In this document: piece by piece, positions 20,818-32,575 of the stretch
How positions within the stretch are numbered: position 1 is the stretch's first letter
Layout: each line of letters opens with the position of its first letter
NCBI GenBank assembly: GCA_019973155.2
Contig: BPQB01000054.1
Span: forward strand, 1-64,000
Length of the DNA: 64,000 bases
Direction: 5' to 3'
DNA from: Phanerochaete sordida
Lineage: Eukaryota > Basidiomycota > Agaricomycetes > Polyporales > Phanerochaetaceae
Position numbers and translations under genes: made by a program
The notes under the pieces: model-generated
What the model saw: only the letters and a program-made list of their open reading frames with translations
Databases searched by the model: none
What the model was told of the DNA's origin: nothing

Positions 20818-22156
20818 ATGGCCCGCATCCTCTCGCTCTCTATAGTCGGTGCCGCACTAGCGCTTTCCGCGTCGGCACACACGATCTTCCAGGTGCGTAC
20901 AAAATTAGCTGCAGCGGCAGAGCCCGTCCTAAAAATACCTTCTCGAACTTAGGAATTCTATGTGAACGGCGTCGACCAAGGTCACCTTGTCGGTATCCGC
21001 GTGCCTAGCTATGACGGCGTACGTTACTCCTTGTACCAGCCGGTATGGGACGGTCATGACATGTGTGTAGCCTGTCACGGACGTCACCTCGAACGGCATC
21101 ATCTGCAACGGCGTTGAGAACCCCTTCACCACACCTGTATCCAAGACGGTCATCACAGTTCCGGCTGGTGCCACTGTCACTGCCGAATGGCACCACACCT
21201 TGGATGGCGCAGATCCCTCAGACTCCGCGGACCCCGTCGACCCAAGCCACAAGGGTAAGCACTTTAAAGTCATATACCAAGACCTTGATTGACTGTATGC
21301 GCTCAGGGCCGGTCATTTCGTACCTGTAAGTGGTAAACCTAGGTTCATCCGGGAACATAATTTGAAGGCGACGCGCAGGGCTCAGATCCCCGATGCCACA
21401 CAGACCGACGTTACTGGCCTCAAGTGGTTTAAGATCTGGGAGGATGGCCTTAACCCCGCTGACCAGTCGTGGGGTGTCGACCGCATGATTGCGAACAAGG
21501 GCAAGGTTACCTTCACGATTCCGTCGTGCATCCCCGCGGGCCAGTACCTCCTCCGTCACGAGATGATTGGTACGTAGTCCAAGCCTCGGATCACCAGTGC
21601 TTATGCTCATCCAACTGCAGCTCTGCACCCCGCCTCGACCTATCCCGGCGCGCAGTTCTACGTACGCACCCAGCCTGGTGCTCGTACCGTCCCGTCTCTG
21701 ACACCGTCCCGCAGATGGAATGCGCGCAGCTCCAGATCACCGGCGGCGGCAGCACGCAGCCCGCGACGGTGTCCTTCCCGGGCGCGTACCACGGCACGGA
21801 CCCCGGCATCAAGATCAACATCTACCAGCACCTCAACAACTACACGATCCCCGGCCCCGACGTCTTCAGCTGCAGCGGCACCCCCGTCAGCCCCCCGCCG
21901 CCGCCGCCGAGCAGCGTGTCGAGCGCGTCGCACAGCAGCGCGCCGCCGTCGTCCGCGTCGTCCGCCCCTGCGGCCCCGCCGACCGGCGCGACAGCCGCGC
22001 ACTACGCGCAGTGCGGTGGTGTCGGGTACACTGGGCCCACTGTCTGTGCTGCGCCGTTTACGTGCACTGTGTCGAACCAATACGTGAGTCTGCGGTCTCA
22101 GATATACATGGAGGGCTTTGGCTCACAGTTCGTTACAGTACAGTCAGTGTCTCTGA
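20818..22156 (+). CDS. AA9 lytic polysaccharide monooxygenase with CBM1 (AA9-1)
   Basis: Eight exons (20818-20892, 20953-21018, 21071-21254, 21307-21325, 21379-21569, 21621-21661, 21715-22083, 22139-22156) give 320 aa. AA9 enzymes are secreted copper enzymes that cleave cellulose and related glucans oxidatively. A signal peptide ([20 protein letters not shown]) ends directly before His1 of the mature protein (HTIFQ). The second copper His is in DPSHKGPVISYL, and the axial Gln/Tyr are in GAQFYMECAQ. A Pro/Ser linker ([19 protein letters not shown]) leads to a CBM1 cellulose-binding module ([16 protein letters not shown] ... [13 protein letters not shown]) at the C terminus. The last exon encodes only YSQCL. 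Close paralogue of AA9-2; the two flank the P450. Confidence 0.94.
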
Positions 22157-22366
22157 GAGATCCGAGCTACAGTCAGACGAGTATAGTCGAGCATTTAATC
22201 AGACAAATTCCATATTCCATCACTGTATGCACCGTGAGATATTTCGGTAAGCTACTTGGAAGGGTGCGGGAGAAATGATACAGCACAACCACTTCAACGA
22301 AGGCCATTTTGAGCTGCCCCACGACACCTTCGCCTTAACGCGCCACTCCACCTTCCCATTCAGGCC

Positions 22367-24369
22367 CTACGTTCTCTTGCTCACAACCACGCTCACCGGC
22401 CCACGCATGCAAACCACAAACTCGTCCCTGAGCGTGCGCTCGCGCTCGGCAGGGTCCCACCCCTCGGCCGGCGCAAACTGCAGCTTCTGCACCAGCGCGC
22501 AGAGCACCATGCGCATCTCGAGCTCCGCGAGGTCTCTCCCAACACAGCCCATGGGCCCGACGGAGTACGGCACGAACGCGCGCGCATCGTGCACGAAGCC
22601 CTCGCCCGCCGGCGCGCTCGCGTGCCCGCCCGCGACGAGCCAGCGCTCGGGCCAGAATGCGTTGGGGTTCGCGAAGTAGCGCGGATCGCGGTGCAGCGAC
22701 CAGGTGTGCACGCGCGCGTTGGTGCCTTCGGGGATGACGCTGCGCGAGGCGTGAGAATGGGTGGGATGGGCGGGTGGGCGGGGCTTACTAGGGGCCGACG
22801 ATGCGGTCACCGCGGCCGGGCGCGGGTGCACGCTGGCTGCCGCTCGGGGTGATGGGGTACAGACGCAGCGCCTCATTCCTGGGGCACGATGAGCCCCGTC
22901 GACATCGCTGAAGCAGGTGAAGACGTACAGAACCGCGTCGAGCCAGACCATCTTGTCGTAGTTCTTGGTGTCGTACGCATTCTCCCCGGCGGGGTAGTAC
23001 CGGTCGACCTCGGTCTGCAGCTGCTTGTAGTACTGTGGGTGCTGGAGGAGCTGCCAAAAGACGTTCGAGAGGATCATGGCGACGGTTTCGGAGGATGTGA
23101 AGACCGCGAGCACGGTCTCCGTGACGAGCTGCTCCGGGGGCGGCGAAATCTTTTCTGCGTTGTCTTCGTTGCTCTGAAACGCTGAAGGTCAACTTCGGTA
23201 GTGAACGCGGGAGCCGAGTAGACGCACCAGGTAGTGAAAGAGGTCTTTCTTGTCTGACCCGTTTGCGTAGCGGGCCATAGTCCTTCGCAGAGCGACACTA
23301 CGCATTTTCTGCAGGCCGGGAGAAGCGGGAAGGAGCGAGGTGAAAGTCGTCAACCACGGCAGATGGTGTGCCATCATCTGGCCTCTGCGAAGCAGTATCA
23401 GTGCCATGAATCCAAAAACTCGTCAAGGCTACGTACTCGGCGGCAGCCCTGAACATGGCCCAAATTCCGTTCGCGTCTCCATTCGCGAGCAGCTCGTGTC
23501 CCCCGCCATAGCTGCGTCCGTGTCAGCACAAACACCATGGAACGGTCCGAGAGACCTACATCATGTCGCCCATAAAGTCATGCGAGAAGTAGCTGAGCCA
23601 GATCGACAGATCCACTGCGCCTTGCTGACTACCCAGCTTGTCGACGAGTTGCGCGAGACGTCTCGTGAGCATGGGCTCGTATCCCTTCAGAGCTTCGGCG
23701 GCGAAAGCACGGGCCCAGGGGCGGCGGCGACGCGCATGCTCGGCGTTGTCTCTGATGCCAATGAGCGGGACCACCGAGGGCTCGATGGGCGCGCCCCATG
23801 GAGCTGGATAAAAGTGTTACTTGCCCGGTCGAAGCTTCATACTCGGATGCAACAAAACGTACCAGGACCTTTAGGCAGACCCTTGAGGCCCATGAGGGGA
23901 ACGATCGCTTCGACGTCACGGATGGAGATGTCGTTCGGCCCGATACGCACGACGTCGCCGTACTGCTCATGTAGCTCTTGAATGTACAGATGCTGTTTGC
24001 CGTGGCGTTCCTTCCATACCAGCCACCACTTCGAGAGCTTGGCTAAGAGGGGGCCTGGATAGTTCGCCAAAGGGTGCCACGGGCTGACGCGGTAGAGCGC
24101 AATGGAGGCTAGCATGGCGGCGTGGAAGGCGGCTAGGGCGACGAGGGGCGCCAGGAGCGGGCCGTAGTGCGGAAGGAGGAGCGTCGACAGTCCCATAGGA
24201 AGAGCTAGCAGCAGCAGCGCCAGGATACCGATGTTCGTAGGCTCCCACCTCTTGAAGACGAGGTGAGTGATCTGTAGAACCTCCGGTCAGTCGAAACAAA
24301 ATTCAGGCAGAGGATGCGACGTACAACTGCAGCTCCAGCGATAGCTACCAGCGCATGAGCTTGGTCCAT
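22367..24369 (-). CDS. Cytochrome P450 monooxygenase
   Basis: Eight exons (24369-24325, 24271-23863, 23803-23560, 23511-23437, 23384-23228, 23173-22929, 22878-22789, 22739-22367) give 545 aa, a normal length. An N-terminal membrane anchor with several hydrophobic segments precedes the Pro-rich hinge (HPLANYPGPLLAKLS). Conserved P450 elements follow: C-helix (NAEHARRRRPWARAF), I-helix (VLAVFTSSETVAMILSN), ExxR (NEALRLYP), FWPERW and the haem Cys loop (YSVGPMGCVGRDLAELEMR). The haem loop lacks the usual Arg (Met instead), and the I-helix AG pair is Thr-Ser. Likely ER-bound, working with cytochrome P450 reductase on an unknown lipophilic or aromatic substrate. I do not assign a CYP family. It is transcribed against both flanking AA9 genes. 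Confidence 0.92.
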
Positions 24370-25552
24370 GGCAGCCGGAAGCTGCAGCTTGGGAATTTTG
24401 AAGGCGTCGAAGAGATGCCCTGCGCACATTGTGCAGGACAATGTGCGATATGCCTCTCTCATGAGCCATGGCGGGCCCTTTTATAGTCGGAACGTCGAGG
24501 CCGCGCAGGCAACGCGGAAGAAATTTCGCTGTGCTCGGGAAACCGTTCAGTGACCTCGTACGCTGACCGTGAACAATCTGTCATGGTGTCTCGTGAGCGC
24601 GTAGTGCATCCCGAGCGTCGACCTCACGCTGGTGGTCGCGGCCGAGAAAGCCAGGCACGAGCAGTGAGGCGCCCGCCTCATTGCCGTGACCATAACGCGT
24701 GTAACGCGCCGCCCGCACGGGCGCGTCACGCGTCTGTCATCGCCGGCCACGGCGAACTCGCTTCTGGACCACCATGCCCGATGTTATGCAGCCTGCTTGC
24801 TCACCGTCTCACACCACGCATCGGCGGGCGACTGGCTCGGCGACATTGCAGCGGGGGCTAGCGCGCGTTGACCAGTGAATCATATGCGCATGTAAGCATC
24901 CCCGAGGCACCCTCGCGAGGGCGCTGAGCCCGACCGGAGTGGAAAGATCTAGAGAGGTGCGTTACTTTACTGAGCCGCGGTGATTCCATATTCACTCCCG
25001 TATTGCGGGCTCTACGTGCAGGTAGAGAGTCCTGACGCGATGGGACGGCCCGTCGCGCTTCTGCAATTCAGATGCGTTGCTCCGACTGCCCTTCTTCGCT
25101 CTTGTGTGCTACCACACGACTGGGGTTTGCATTTTCGAGATATTAGGTTCCGTGTCTGTGACTCTGCTTGAGCTTGAGCTTTACCCTCCAATAGGGAGCC
25201 TAGGTTTACCCCACATTCTCTCGCACCCCCGCACCGTACCTCAGGGTCATCCATGTCCTTCACTGAATTACGCCTACGTCAACTACTCACTCTAATTATA
25301 GCCAAACGTAGACTGGTATCTGCGGATCAGTCGAAAAAGCAAAGAAACAGTGAACTACCGAGAAGCAGGCGAAATTCACGGAAAAACTTGGCTATATGCT
25401 GAAGAGTAGGCCGGTCAGTCGCACGCTTCTCTCATCGCTAATGTCGGGAGGGTTTCTGTCATAAAGGCTTGCAAGGTATATATACGCACAGATGGATGTC
25501 ATGAGTGCTCGTGACATCGTAGGCCCTCCAACCCTCCGAACGAGTCCACGGC
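24370..25552. other. Divergent promoter region of the P450 and AA9-2
   Basis: About 1.18 kb with no convincing gene. The AA9-2 TATA box is at its right end. Confidence 0.6.
25477..25484 (+). promoter_or_regulatory. TATA box of AA9-2
   Basis: TATATATA about 70 bp before the ATG. Confidence 0.6.
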
Positions 25553-26828
25553 ATGAAGTTCACTATTTCCTCGTCTCTCGTCCTCGCGGCGTTGACTATG
25601 TCATCGTCCGCACATACCATCTTCCAGGAGGTGTACGTGAACGGCGTAGACCAGGGGCACATCAACGGCATTCGGGTGCCCACTTATGACGGAGTACGTG
25701 CCTTCGTCTTGTGAGATTCCAGCTCGAGCTGACTCGTCTCCTACTGCCAGCCCGTCACGGATGCCACCTCCAATGGTCTCATCTGCAACGGCGTCGAGAA
25801 CCCCTTCCAGCAACCCGTATCCGATGTCATCATCACTGTCCCAGCTGGTGCCACGGTCACCGCTGAATGGCATCACACCCTCGCCGGCGCCGACCCCACC
25901 GACCCTGCTGACCCCGTCGATCCTAGTCACAAGGGCGAGTCTCACCTTAGGCTGCTATAATCGACCATCTTGACATCTTGCTATAGGGCCGGTCATGACT
26001 TACCTGTCAGTGACTGAACACACAAAGCCTTGAACTGGACTAAATTGTCGTTTTCCAGCGCGCAAGTGCCAAACGCGCTACAGACAGACGTAACTGGCCT
26101 CAAGTGGTTCAAAATCTGGGAGGACGGCCTCGACCCGAGCGACCAGTCGTGGGGCGTCGACCGCATGATCGCCAACAAGGGCAAGGTCACCTTCACCATC
26201 CCATCGTGCATCCCCGCGGGCCAGTACCTTATGCGCCACGAGATGATCGCGCTGCACGGCGCGGAGAACTACCCCGGCGCGCAGTTCTACGTGCGCCGCC
26301 CGCCTCCTCTCCCGCGCCCTCTCGCTGACACACCCCGCAGCTCGAGTGCGCGCAGCTCCAGATCACGGGCGGCGGCAGCACGCAGCCCGCGACGGTGAGC
26401 TTCCCGGGCGCATACGCGGGCACGGACCCCGGCATCAAGATCAACATCTACCAGACCCTTGCGAACTACACGATCCCCGGCCCGCCCGTCTTCAGCTGCG
26501 ACGGCAGCTCCGCGCTCCCGCCGCCGCCGCCGAGCAGCGCGACGAGCGCGTCGGTGCACACCGCGCCGCCGTCGTCTGCGTCGTCAGCACCCGCGCCTCC
26601 GCCGACCGGCGCGACGGCTGGGCATTACGCGCAGTGTGGTGGAACTGGGTAAGTCTGCGGCATGTGGAGAAGGTGGTCGAGGCTGATGGACCTGCGATAG
26701 ATACACTGGCCCGACGGTCTGCGCGGCGCCGTACACATGCACTGTGTCCAACGAATACGTAAGTGCTTGTCGAACTCTTGCGTGGTGTCGGTCCTGAAGG
26801 CGAGATGCAGTACAGCCAGTGTCTGTGA
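25553..26828 (+). CDS. AA9 lytic polysaccharide monooxygenase with CBM1 (AA9-2)
   Basis: Seven exons (25553-25693, 25751-25934, 25987-26005, 26059-26290, 26341-26648, 26701-26758, 26811-26828) give 319 aa. The parts are those of AA9-1: a signal peptide ([20 protein letters not shown]), His1 in HTIFQEVY, second His in DPSHKGPVMTYL, axial Gln/Tyr in GAQFYLECAQ, a Pro/Ser linker and a C-terminal CBM1 ending YSQCL. Gene structure differs: introns 1 and 5 of AA9-1 are absent and an extra intron splits the CBM1. The second intron seems to begin with GC (GCGAGT), because only that boundary keeps the HKGPV frame. Secreted, acting on cellulose; likely induced together with AA9-1, which is inferred. 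Confidence 0.93.
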
Positions 26829-27085
26829 GAGATTGAGGGAGCGTGGTCCTCGCGTGTGCTGCATGGCCCAGTATACTTCTAACCACGCACGCACTATATA
26901 TGCTTGTTTCTGTACGCTATATTTTCGATATCTACCTAGTTACGTTTGCAATGCATTGTCGTTCCCGCTGTCAAAGAGACTGCAGTGCGTCGTCCCATGA
27001 AGTCAATGGCATTACCATATCCTCCCAAACCGGTCCGTATTGGTATACTTAAATCCAAGATACATCCTACATATATTGAACAGAT

Positions 27086-28347
27086 TTACTGATATCCCTC
27101 GACGACCGTCCCAACACCTAGCTGTTTCGCCTTCTGAACGACAGCGTTGGCGATAGCGATGTCCTGCACGCTCACACCGACCGACTTAAAGATGGTAACG
27201 TCCCCACCGCTGCGTGCCGTCTCGATGACTGCTTTGTCCGGAACCCAGCCGCGCGCCAAACGCATGACATCAGGGTGTGAGATGAGCTCGCCGAGCTCGA
27301 AGACATCGTCTTGCTTAAGACCTGCCGAAATGAGCTCGCCTGCTTCGGACTAGCTGGGCGTCAGATACAGCAAGATATTCCAGAGACACGATACTCACCA
27401 ATGCTCCCGCGCGGTAGTCGACCACCACCCGGCCAGCCCGCTTTACGAGGTCTGTATCGATTTCGTGCCTAGTGAAGTCGGCTTCAGGATATCACAGTAA
27501 ACAAGATCGCTGGCTGCTTACATCACAGGTCTGTACGACCCAATGAGACATAGGTGCGCGCCGGGCTTGACATACGCCGAGGGGAACAGCGGAGTCGTGG
27601 ACGACGTCGCAGTGATGATGATGTCCGCCTCGCGCACCAACCGCTCCAGGTCAGGATTTGGCGTGCCGTTCTCTGCGTAGAGAGTGTGTCCATAAATAAG
27701 GACGCGGCCAGCAAATTTGCTTCCGAGGTCGGAAATGAGGCCCTGCATGCGCGCGTTGTAAGTGCGGTTGAAGACCTCGCAGCTCGTGATGGAGGGGTAT
27801 TGCGAGAGGAACAAAGATAGGTGTGCGGCGATCTGCGCGCCCGCGCCGATGGCCAAGATACGCTGAGGGGTCTTCGGGCCTAGCAGGCGAGTTGCCAGAA
27901 GGGAGCCTGCGGGGGTGCAGCGTGAGACAGCGACTAGGAGGGCAGGCCCAACCTGAGCTCTGGGGACCTACTGGCTGCGTTGCGGAGGGCAGTGAGCTTG
28001 CAAGCGTTCACGACGGCCGCGACCTCGCCAGTCGTTTCGTCCAGTACCATTGTGCTGGCTGGCAGACCGCGTTCCTTGATGTCTTCTGGAGCACTTTCAG
28101 ACGGCACAGACACAATCTTGACGGCGGACCCTCCCAAATCTGCGGCGCGAACGGGCATGAACAGTGTGTGATGGTTCCAGCTCAAGACCCTCATCCGCTC
28201 GGGAACGTAGAGGTTTTTTTCGTAAAAAGCGTTTCCAGGGCGCGGGAAGGCAAGAAAAACCTGCGCCATGAGATCTACCAGCTCATTGAGCCCGAAGTGG
28301 GACACGACCTGGTCGACATCCGAGCCAGACAGGACAAGAAGGCTCAT
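27086..28347 (-). CDS. Ornithine cyclodeaminase / mu-crystallin family protein
   Basis: Four exons (28347-27972, 27906-27522, 27465-27399, 27349-27086) give 363 aa. The family holds NAD(P)-dependent ornithine cyclodeaminases, alanine dehydrogenases, ketimine reductases and related enzymes. Seen here: the N-terminal substrate-side half (MSLLVLSGSDVDQVVSHFG, TMVLDETTGEVAAVVNACK), the Rossmann motif ILAIGAGAQIAAHL, ADIIITATSSTTPLFPS, HLCLIGSYRPVMHEID and the C-terminal FKSVGVSVQDIAIANAVV. Length is close to the family norm. The exact substrate cannot be read from sequence. The neighbours give no pathway context. Confidence 0.92.
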
Positions 28348-29175
28348 TCCGGCTCAGCTAGCCACGAATTTCAAGCTACCTGAATGCGTGAGCTGAGAAC
28401 ATTCATGTCTATGAAGTCAATATACCTCAAGTTGGCGAAGACGTGCTCGATGTTTGCCAGGCATCTTGCACGCTCCCAAATTGCGAGTCATATCCAGGGC
28501 GCCAAAGGCATCGCTGCGATAACGTGACCCGCTCATAGTTTAAAGTTCGTACGCGTGGATTGCCTCCGTGCGGGAAATACTTCCGTAGCTGCACCTTTGG
28601 CTCGGGAGGATGGTCAGCTTTGCTGGAAAGTAAAAGTCGCTGCGGACGGCGAAGGCGGTGCGGCAGAGCGTGGGAGCGAAAGCGCTCAGTTGAGCGGCGG
28701 CCGGGGGCTGGGCGACTGAGTTCGCGGCTCTTTCGCCAACGCTGCCGACGACGAGGACGAGGACCATCTTGCTACGATGGAGGCACCTTGCTTGCAAGCA
28801 TCTTTACAGATATCCTAGCAAAAACCTTACCGCTGCTGGTGACTTCATTCGAGTCTTGTGGACAACACGTGCCCCCTCCGCCGCCGCCCACGACGCCATC
28901 CGACACCGCTACGATCCAGCTCTCCCACCGCCGTCCCATCACCGTCGCAAGACAAAACACCGCCTTCAGAGCGCGCACCGCCATGCTGAGGTTGCTCCGC
29001 CCCCCCAGTTGCCACAGCGTTCTTCGCGTCGAGGCACGTCAAGCACGCCGATCTCTTGGCATCTCTTAGGCGGCGCTGGCAGGGAAGTACATATAGCAGA
29101 ACCTTAGGGCGAGACACCTGTGGCAAGTCCCTTTCTTCCGCACCTCCACCACCCCGTCTCCCTGTATTCTCCCTA
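28348..29175. other. Divergent promoter region (cyclodeaminase / antiporter)
   Basis: About 830 bases; the short frames do not carry domains. I see no gene. Confidence 0.6.
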
Positions 29176-31185
29176 ATGACGAGCAAAGAATCTAATGACA
29201 ATATACACATGGCGGAATTAGGCACCGCGCCATCATCCATGTCGAACGCCGAACGAGGGTACGCCAAACTAGACACCGCTGAGCCCAGCGCGGACGTCAT
29301 CCAGCTCGAGGACTTACGCCAGCATGCCTCATCCAGCGAACAGACGAACCATTCGACCGAAAGCAGCGACCGCGATGGGGCGCACACTCCGACGATGTAC
29401 GAGCAGTACCTCTCGCGAAGGAAGCAAATATGGGACAGACTGCGAGGCAAGGGGAGGATTGTGCCGGGGTATGGGCAGAGCTTGAAGAACGTGGTGCTCA
29501 GCTCATGTGCGTCTCACTCGTGTCCATCGCGCCCTCCTTGGCTGATCGCGTTCTAGGGATTAATGTGCTCTTCGTGTTCATGCCCTTTGCGTGGGCGTCG
29601 CATTTCCTGAATGACGCCGGACGCTGGCCGCACGAGCTGACCTTTGCACGTGAGTACATTGCTAGGATAACTCGTCTCAGGCTTACCGTCGCTCTTCAGT
29701 CTGCTTCGTGGCCATCATACCCCTTGAGAAGATGTTCGATTGGGGCGGAGAGCAGATGGCCCTGTACCTGGGGAAGGACCTGGGCGACTTGGTCATTATC
29801 ACACTGAACAAGTGAGTCGACAATACCTGCCCTGCCGAGTCTCCTCGGTCCGAACGCGTGTCGTCAGTGCTGTAGAGGCCGCTCTAGCCATTGCCTTACT
29901 GAGCAAGTGCGAGTAAGTGCCTCCTGTTGCTCCGCTTGGCACGCGCTTACGTTGGCAGGCTGCGTCTGCTGCAGGCGACCATCATAGGCGTGGTTGTACT
30001 GCACCTGCTCCTCGTCCCTGGCACGGCGTTCTTGGCAGGCGGCGCGACGATCTGGGAGCAGAACCTGCACCCACATCCAACGCAGCTCAACCACTCGCTG
30101 CTCGCTGTCGGCGTCTTGACGATCCTGCTGCCGACGGCGCTCTTCGCGTCGCTCGACCGCGGCGCTCAGACGATCGCCGCGAACGGCACCGCGAGCTACG
30201 TCGGCAACGTAATCTCGGACCACATGCGCGACGAGATCCTGCGGATGAGCCGCGGACTCGCGGTCGTGCTGCTCGTCGTGTACGTCGGCTCGCGCATCTT
30301 CCTGCACAACCCGCCGGGCGAGGGCAACGCGGGCACGGTCGCGCCGAATGCGCCGCTCGAGCAGAAGCTGGAGGAGAAGAACCTGCAGATCGTGCAGCCC
30401 GAGATCCACCCGCTCGCGTGCATCGTGCTGCTCTGGGTGACGATCGCGCTCATGTCCGTGACGGCCGAGTTCGTGAGTACCTGGTGTTCTGTGTGTCCAC
30501 GTCGTGCTGACTCGTGCGCAGCTTGTGGAGAGCATCGACGACGTGCGGGAACAGGGGAACATCCAGGAGGAGTGGTTCGGGCTGATCCTACTGCCGATCG
30601 TGTCGTTCTCGGCGGACGGGTGCATCGCGATCGCGTACTTTGCGCGGACGGTGTGGAACCACATCATCGGGAAGGAGACGATGGTGCCGTCGGAGCTGGC
30701 AAAGGGGCGGGCGATCGACCTGAGCATCCAGTTCACGCTGTTCTGGATGCCATTCCTCGTGTTGCTCGGGTGGTGGATCGACAAGCCAATGAGCCTGCTG
30801 TTTGGTGAGTGTGCCGCGGCGACGTGCGCTTGCGCTGAGTACTGACTCCCGCGCAGACTTCTACGAGGTCGCTGTCGTGCTCGGAGCGTGCTTCCTGGTC
30901 AACTATGTCACGGCGGACTCGAAGACAAACTGGGTCGAGGGCTTGATCATGGTCGCATTCTATATCATGATCGTGAGTCACACTTCGTGCCCTGTGCCCA
31001 TTTGACGCTGACTCGCCATTTGACAGGCCATCTCGGCATGGTTCTACGTAGGACAGCCCGAGCTCGCCATCATGCTTACCTGCCCCGGGTCCGTTGCCGC
31101 CGCACTCGCTGCCGGAGGCGAAGGTGAAGGCGAGGGTGGCGAAGGGGCTGTAGTCGTCGCGCGCGCGATCAAAGCGTTTCTCTAA
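29176..31185 (+). CDS. Divergent CAX/VCX1-like cation-proton antiporter
   Basis: Eight exons (29176-29506, 29557-29649, 29700-29811, 29868-29912, 29959-30472, 30522-30804, 30857-30972, 31027-31185) give 550 aa. The protein has an acidic, hydrophilic N terminus of about 100 residues and then about eleven hydrophobic helices. The first alpha repeat resembles CAX proteins (LGDLVIITLNNAVEAALAI, CELRLLQATIIGVVVLHLLL), and the second keeps FGLILLPIV and PFLVLLGWWI. The residues expected to bind the cation differ: NNAVE for GNAVE, and SFSADG where CAX has GNAAEH. It is probably a vacuolar or ER membrane transporter; calcium transport is uncertain because of these changes. Its last exon has a degraded second copy at 32471-32575. 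Confidence 0.85.
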
Positions 31186-31321
31186 TCACCTTTCCTCAAC
31201 GATAACCACTGCATAGCATGCCCAACATTTCACGGACCTGACGCATCTTCACGCATAGCATAACGTATCCTAGCACGTACATCGCTTTATTATTCAAATC
31301 AGCAACTCTGCTTCCCCTCTC

Positions 31322-32157
31322 TCACGCCGCCTTGACCAGCCTCCCGCCCCTATGCCACCACATGTGTTCTTCGGGCTCGTCTTCCTTCGACCAGACGTCC
31401 GTGCTCTGCCAGATGCCGAGCTCCTCGAGCCAAATGTCGGTCGGGCGATCAAGGCAGCAACCGTCGAAGGCATACTTCCAGACCGGGGTCCAAACGCGTT
31501 GCCACCAGGCGACGTCGGGGCGGCGGCTGAGGACGTGCTCGAAGAAGAGCACCTCTCCGCCGGGCGCGAGGACCTCGTCGGTGAGCGCGCGCATCGTCGC
31601 CTTGGGGTCGGGAACACCGCAGAGCGAGAGGAAGGAGATGATGGTGTTGACGGTGTGTGGACCGCCGAGGGCGGAGGTGAGGAGTGCGATGTCCTCGGCG
31701 CCGTAGGGCACGATGAGGAGAGTGCCATCGTCCTCACTGAAGCCCGCCTCGCCGGCAATGCGGCGGATTCCGGGGTGCATGTTCGTATTGGGCTCGAGGG
31801 CAACGTACTTGGTGACCCTGTTGTGGTCGAGGTACTTGGCGCTGTGCCCGTACCCTAGGGCAATATTGGTCAACGGGAGGCAAAGCTTGCAGAGTGTGGG
31901 ACAGACAAACCTGCGCCAACGTCGAGCACCACACCAAAAGCGTTCGGGGAAATAAGCGAGGTCTTCACATCGCGCGTGTTTTCGTCGATGCCTGCGCCAA
32001 AAGGCACCCAGACGTGTGACATAAACTCGCGGGAGATGAGCGAGGGATGGAGGAGGAGGCTCGGACGGCGCAGGATGGCCTTGAGCGTCGGCCACAGCGC
32101 AATCTGCAGGCACATACGCATGTCGCCCAAGGGCGCGAGGGCAGCGCTAAGATGCAT
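31322..32157 (-). CDS. SAM-dependent methyltransferase (copy A)
   Basis: Two exons (32157-31911, 31854-31322) give 259 aa. Motif I of class I methyltransferases is LDVGAGYGHSAKYLDH, followed by the acidic motif II in YVALEPNTNMH. Motif III-like PYGAEDIALL and the LAPGGEVLFFEHVL strand are also present, as in METTL7/Methyltransf_11 type enzymes. The N-terminal 40 residues are amphipathic and may bind a membrane. The C-terminal CCLDRPTDIWLEEL is shared with copy B. Substrate unknown. Exon lengths are identical to copy B (247 and 533 nt), which shows a recent tandem duplication. Confidence 0.9.
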
Positions 32158-32470
32158 GGTCAGGCGGTGGTGGTGGGCGGGAAGAAGGAGGGTTCTGAAT
32201 GCCAGTGGGCGTCCCCTCGCGAAACTAGGTGTTCCGGGTCGAGCGCGCACTGAGGGACCCCAGATACTAGACCCTGGTACAGAGCGTTCCGCGCAGCGGG
32301 TCGCATGTGCAGCTTTTCGACCCTTCCCGAATCCCACCTAGCCATTGTCCCAAGTACAAGTAACAGATAAGCTGCAGGCGCGCTATGTCGGGGCTTGACA
32401 GGAAGCTCCTCATCCAGGCGAACACTATACATCGTCGGATAACGATGCGTGCATTTAGCTGAGCAGGTGA
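32158..32470. other. Promoter region of methyltransferase copy A
   Basis: About 310 bases whose part next to the start resembles the copy B promoter (shared GGTGTTCCGGGTCG and AGGGACCCC). No gene is seen. Confidence 0.65.
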
Positions 32471-32575
32471 GCTATCGTGATACTGACCAGCCCAAGCTCA
32501 GTCGCAGCTGCGATCACTAGCGGCGGTAACGGTACGCTGCTCGTCGCGCAGGCGATCAAATCGTTGCTCCCCTAG
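32471..32575 (+). pseudogene. Relic of a second CAX-like antiporter (last exon only)
   Basis: The plus-strand frame ending in TAG at 32573-32575 reads AIVILTSPSSVAAAI, then a Gly-rich turn, then LLVAQAIKSLL and stop. The intact antiporter upstream ends AIMLTCPGSVAAAL, a Gly/Glu turn, VVVARAIKAFL and stop. The 3' flanks also align (GAC-TTGACG, ATAGC, CACGTACAT). No earlier exons are present, so this is a truncated copy left by duplication of the antiporter-end plus methyltransferase block. Confidence 0.8.

Noticed and set aside
32471..32575. Short coding gene between the methyltransferases
   Set aside because: It aligns with the antiporter's last exon and lacks everything upstream, so it is annotated as a relic instead.
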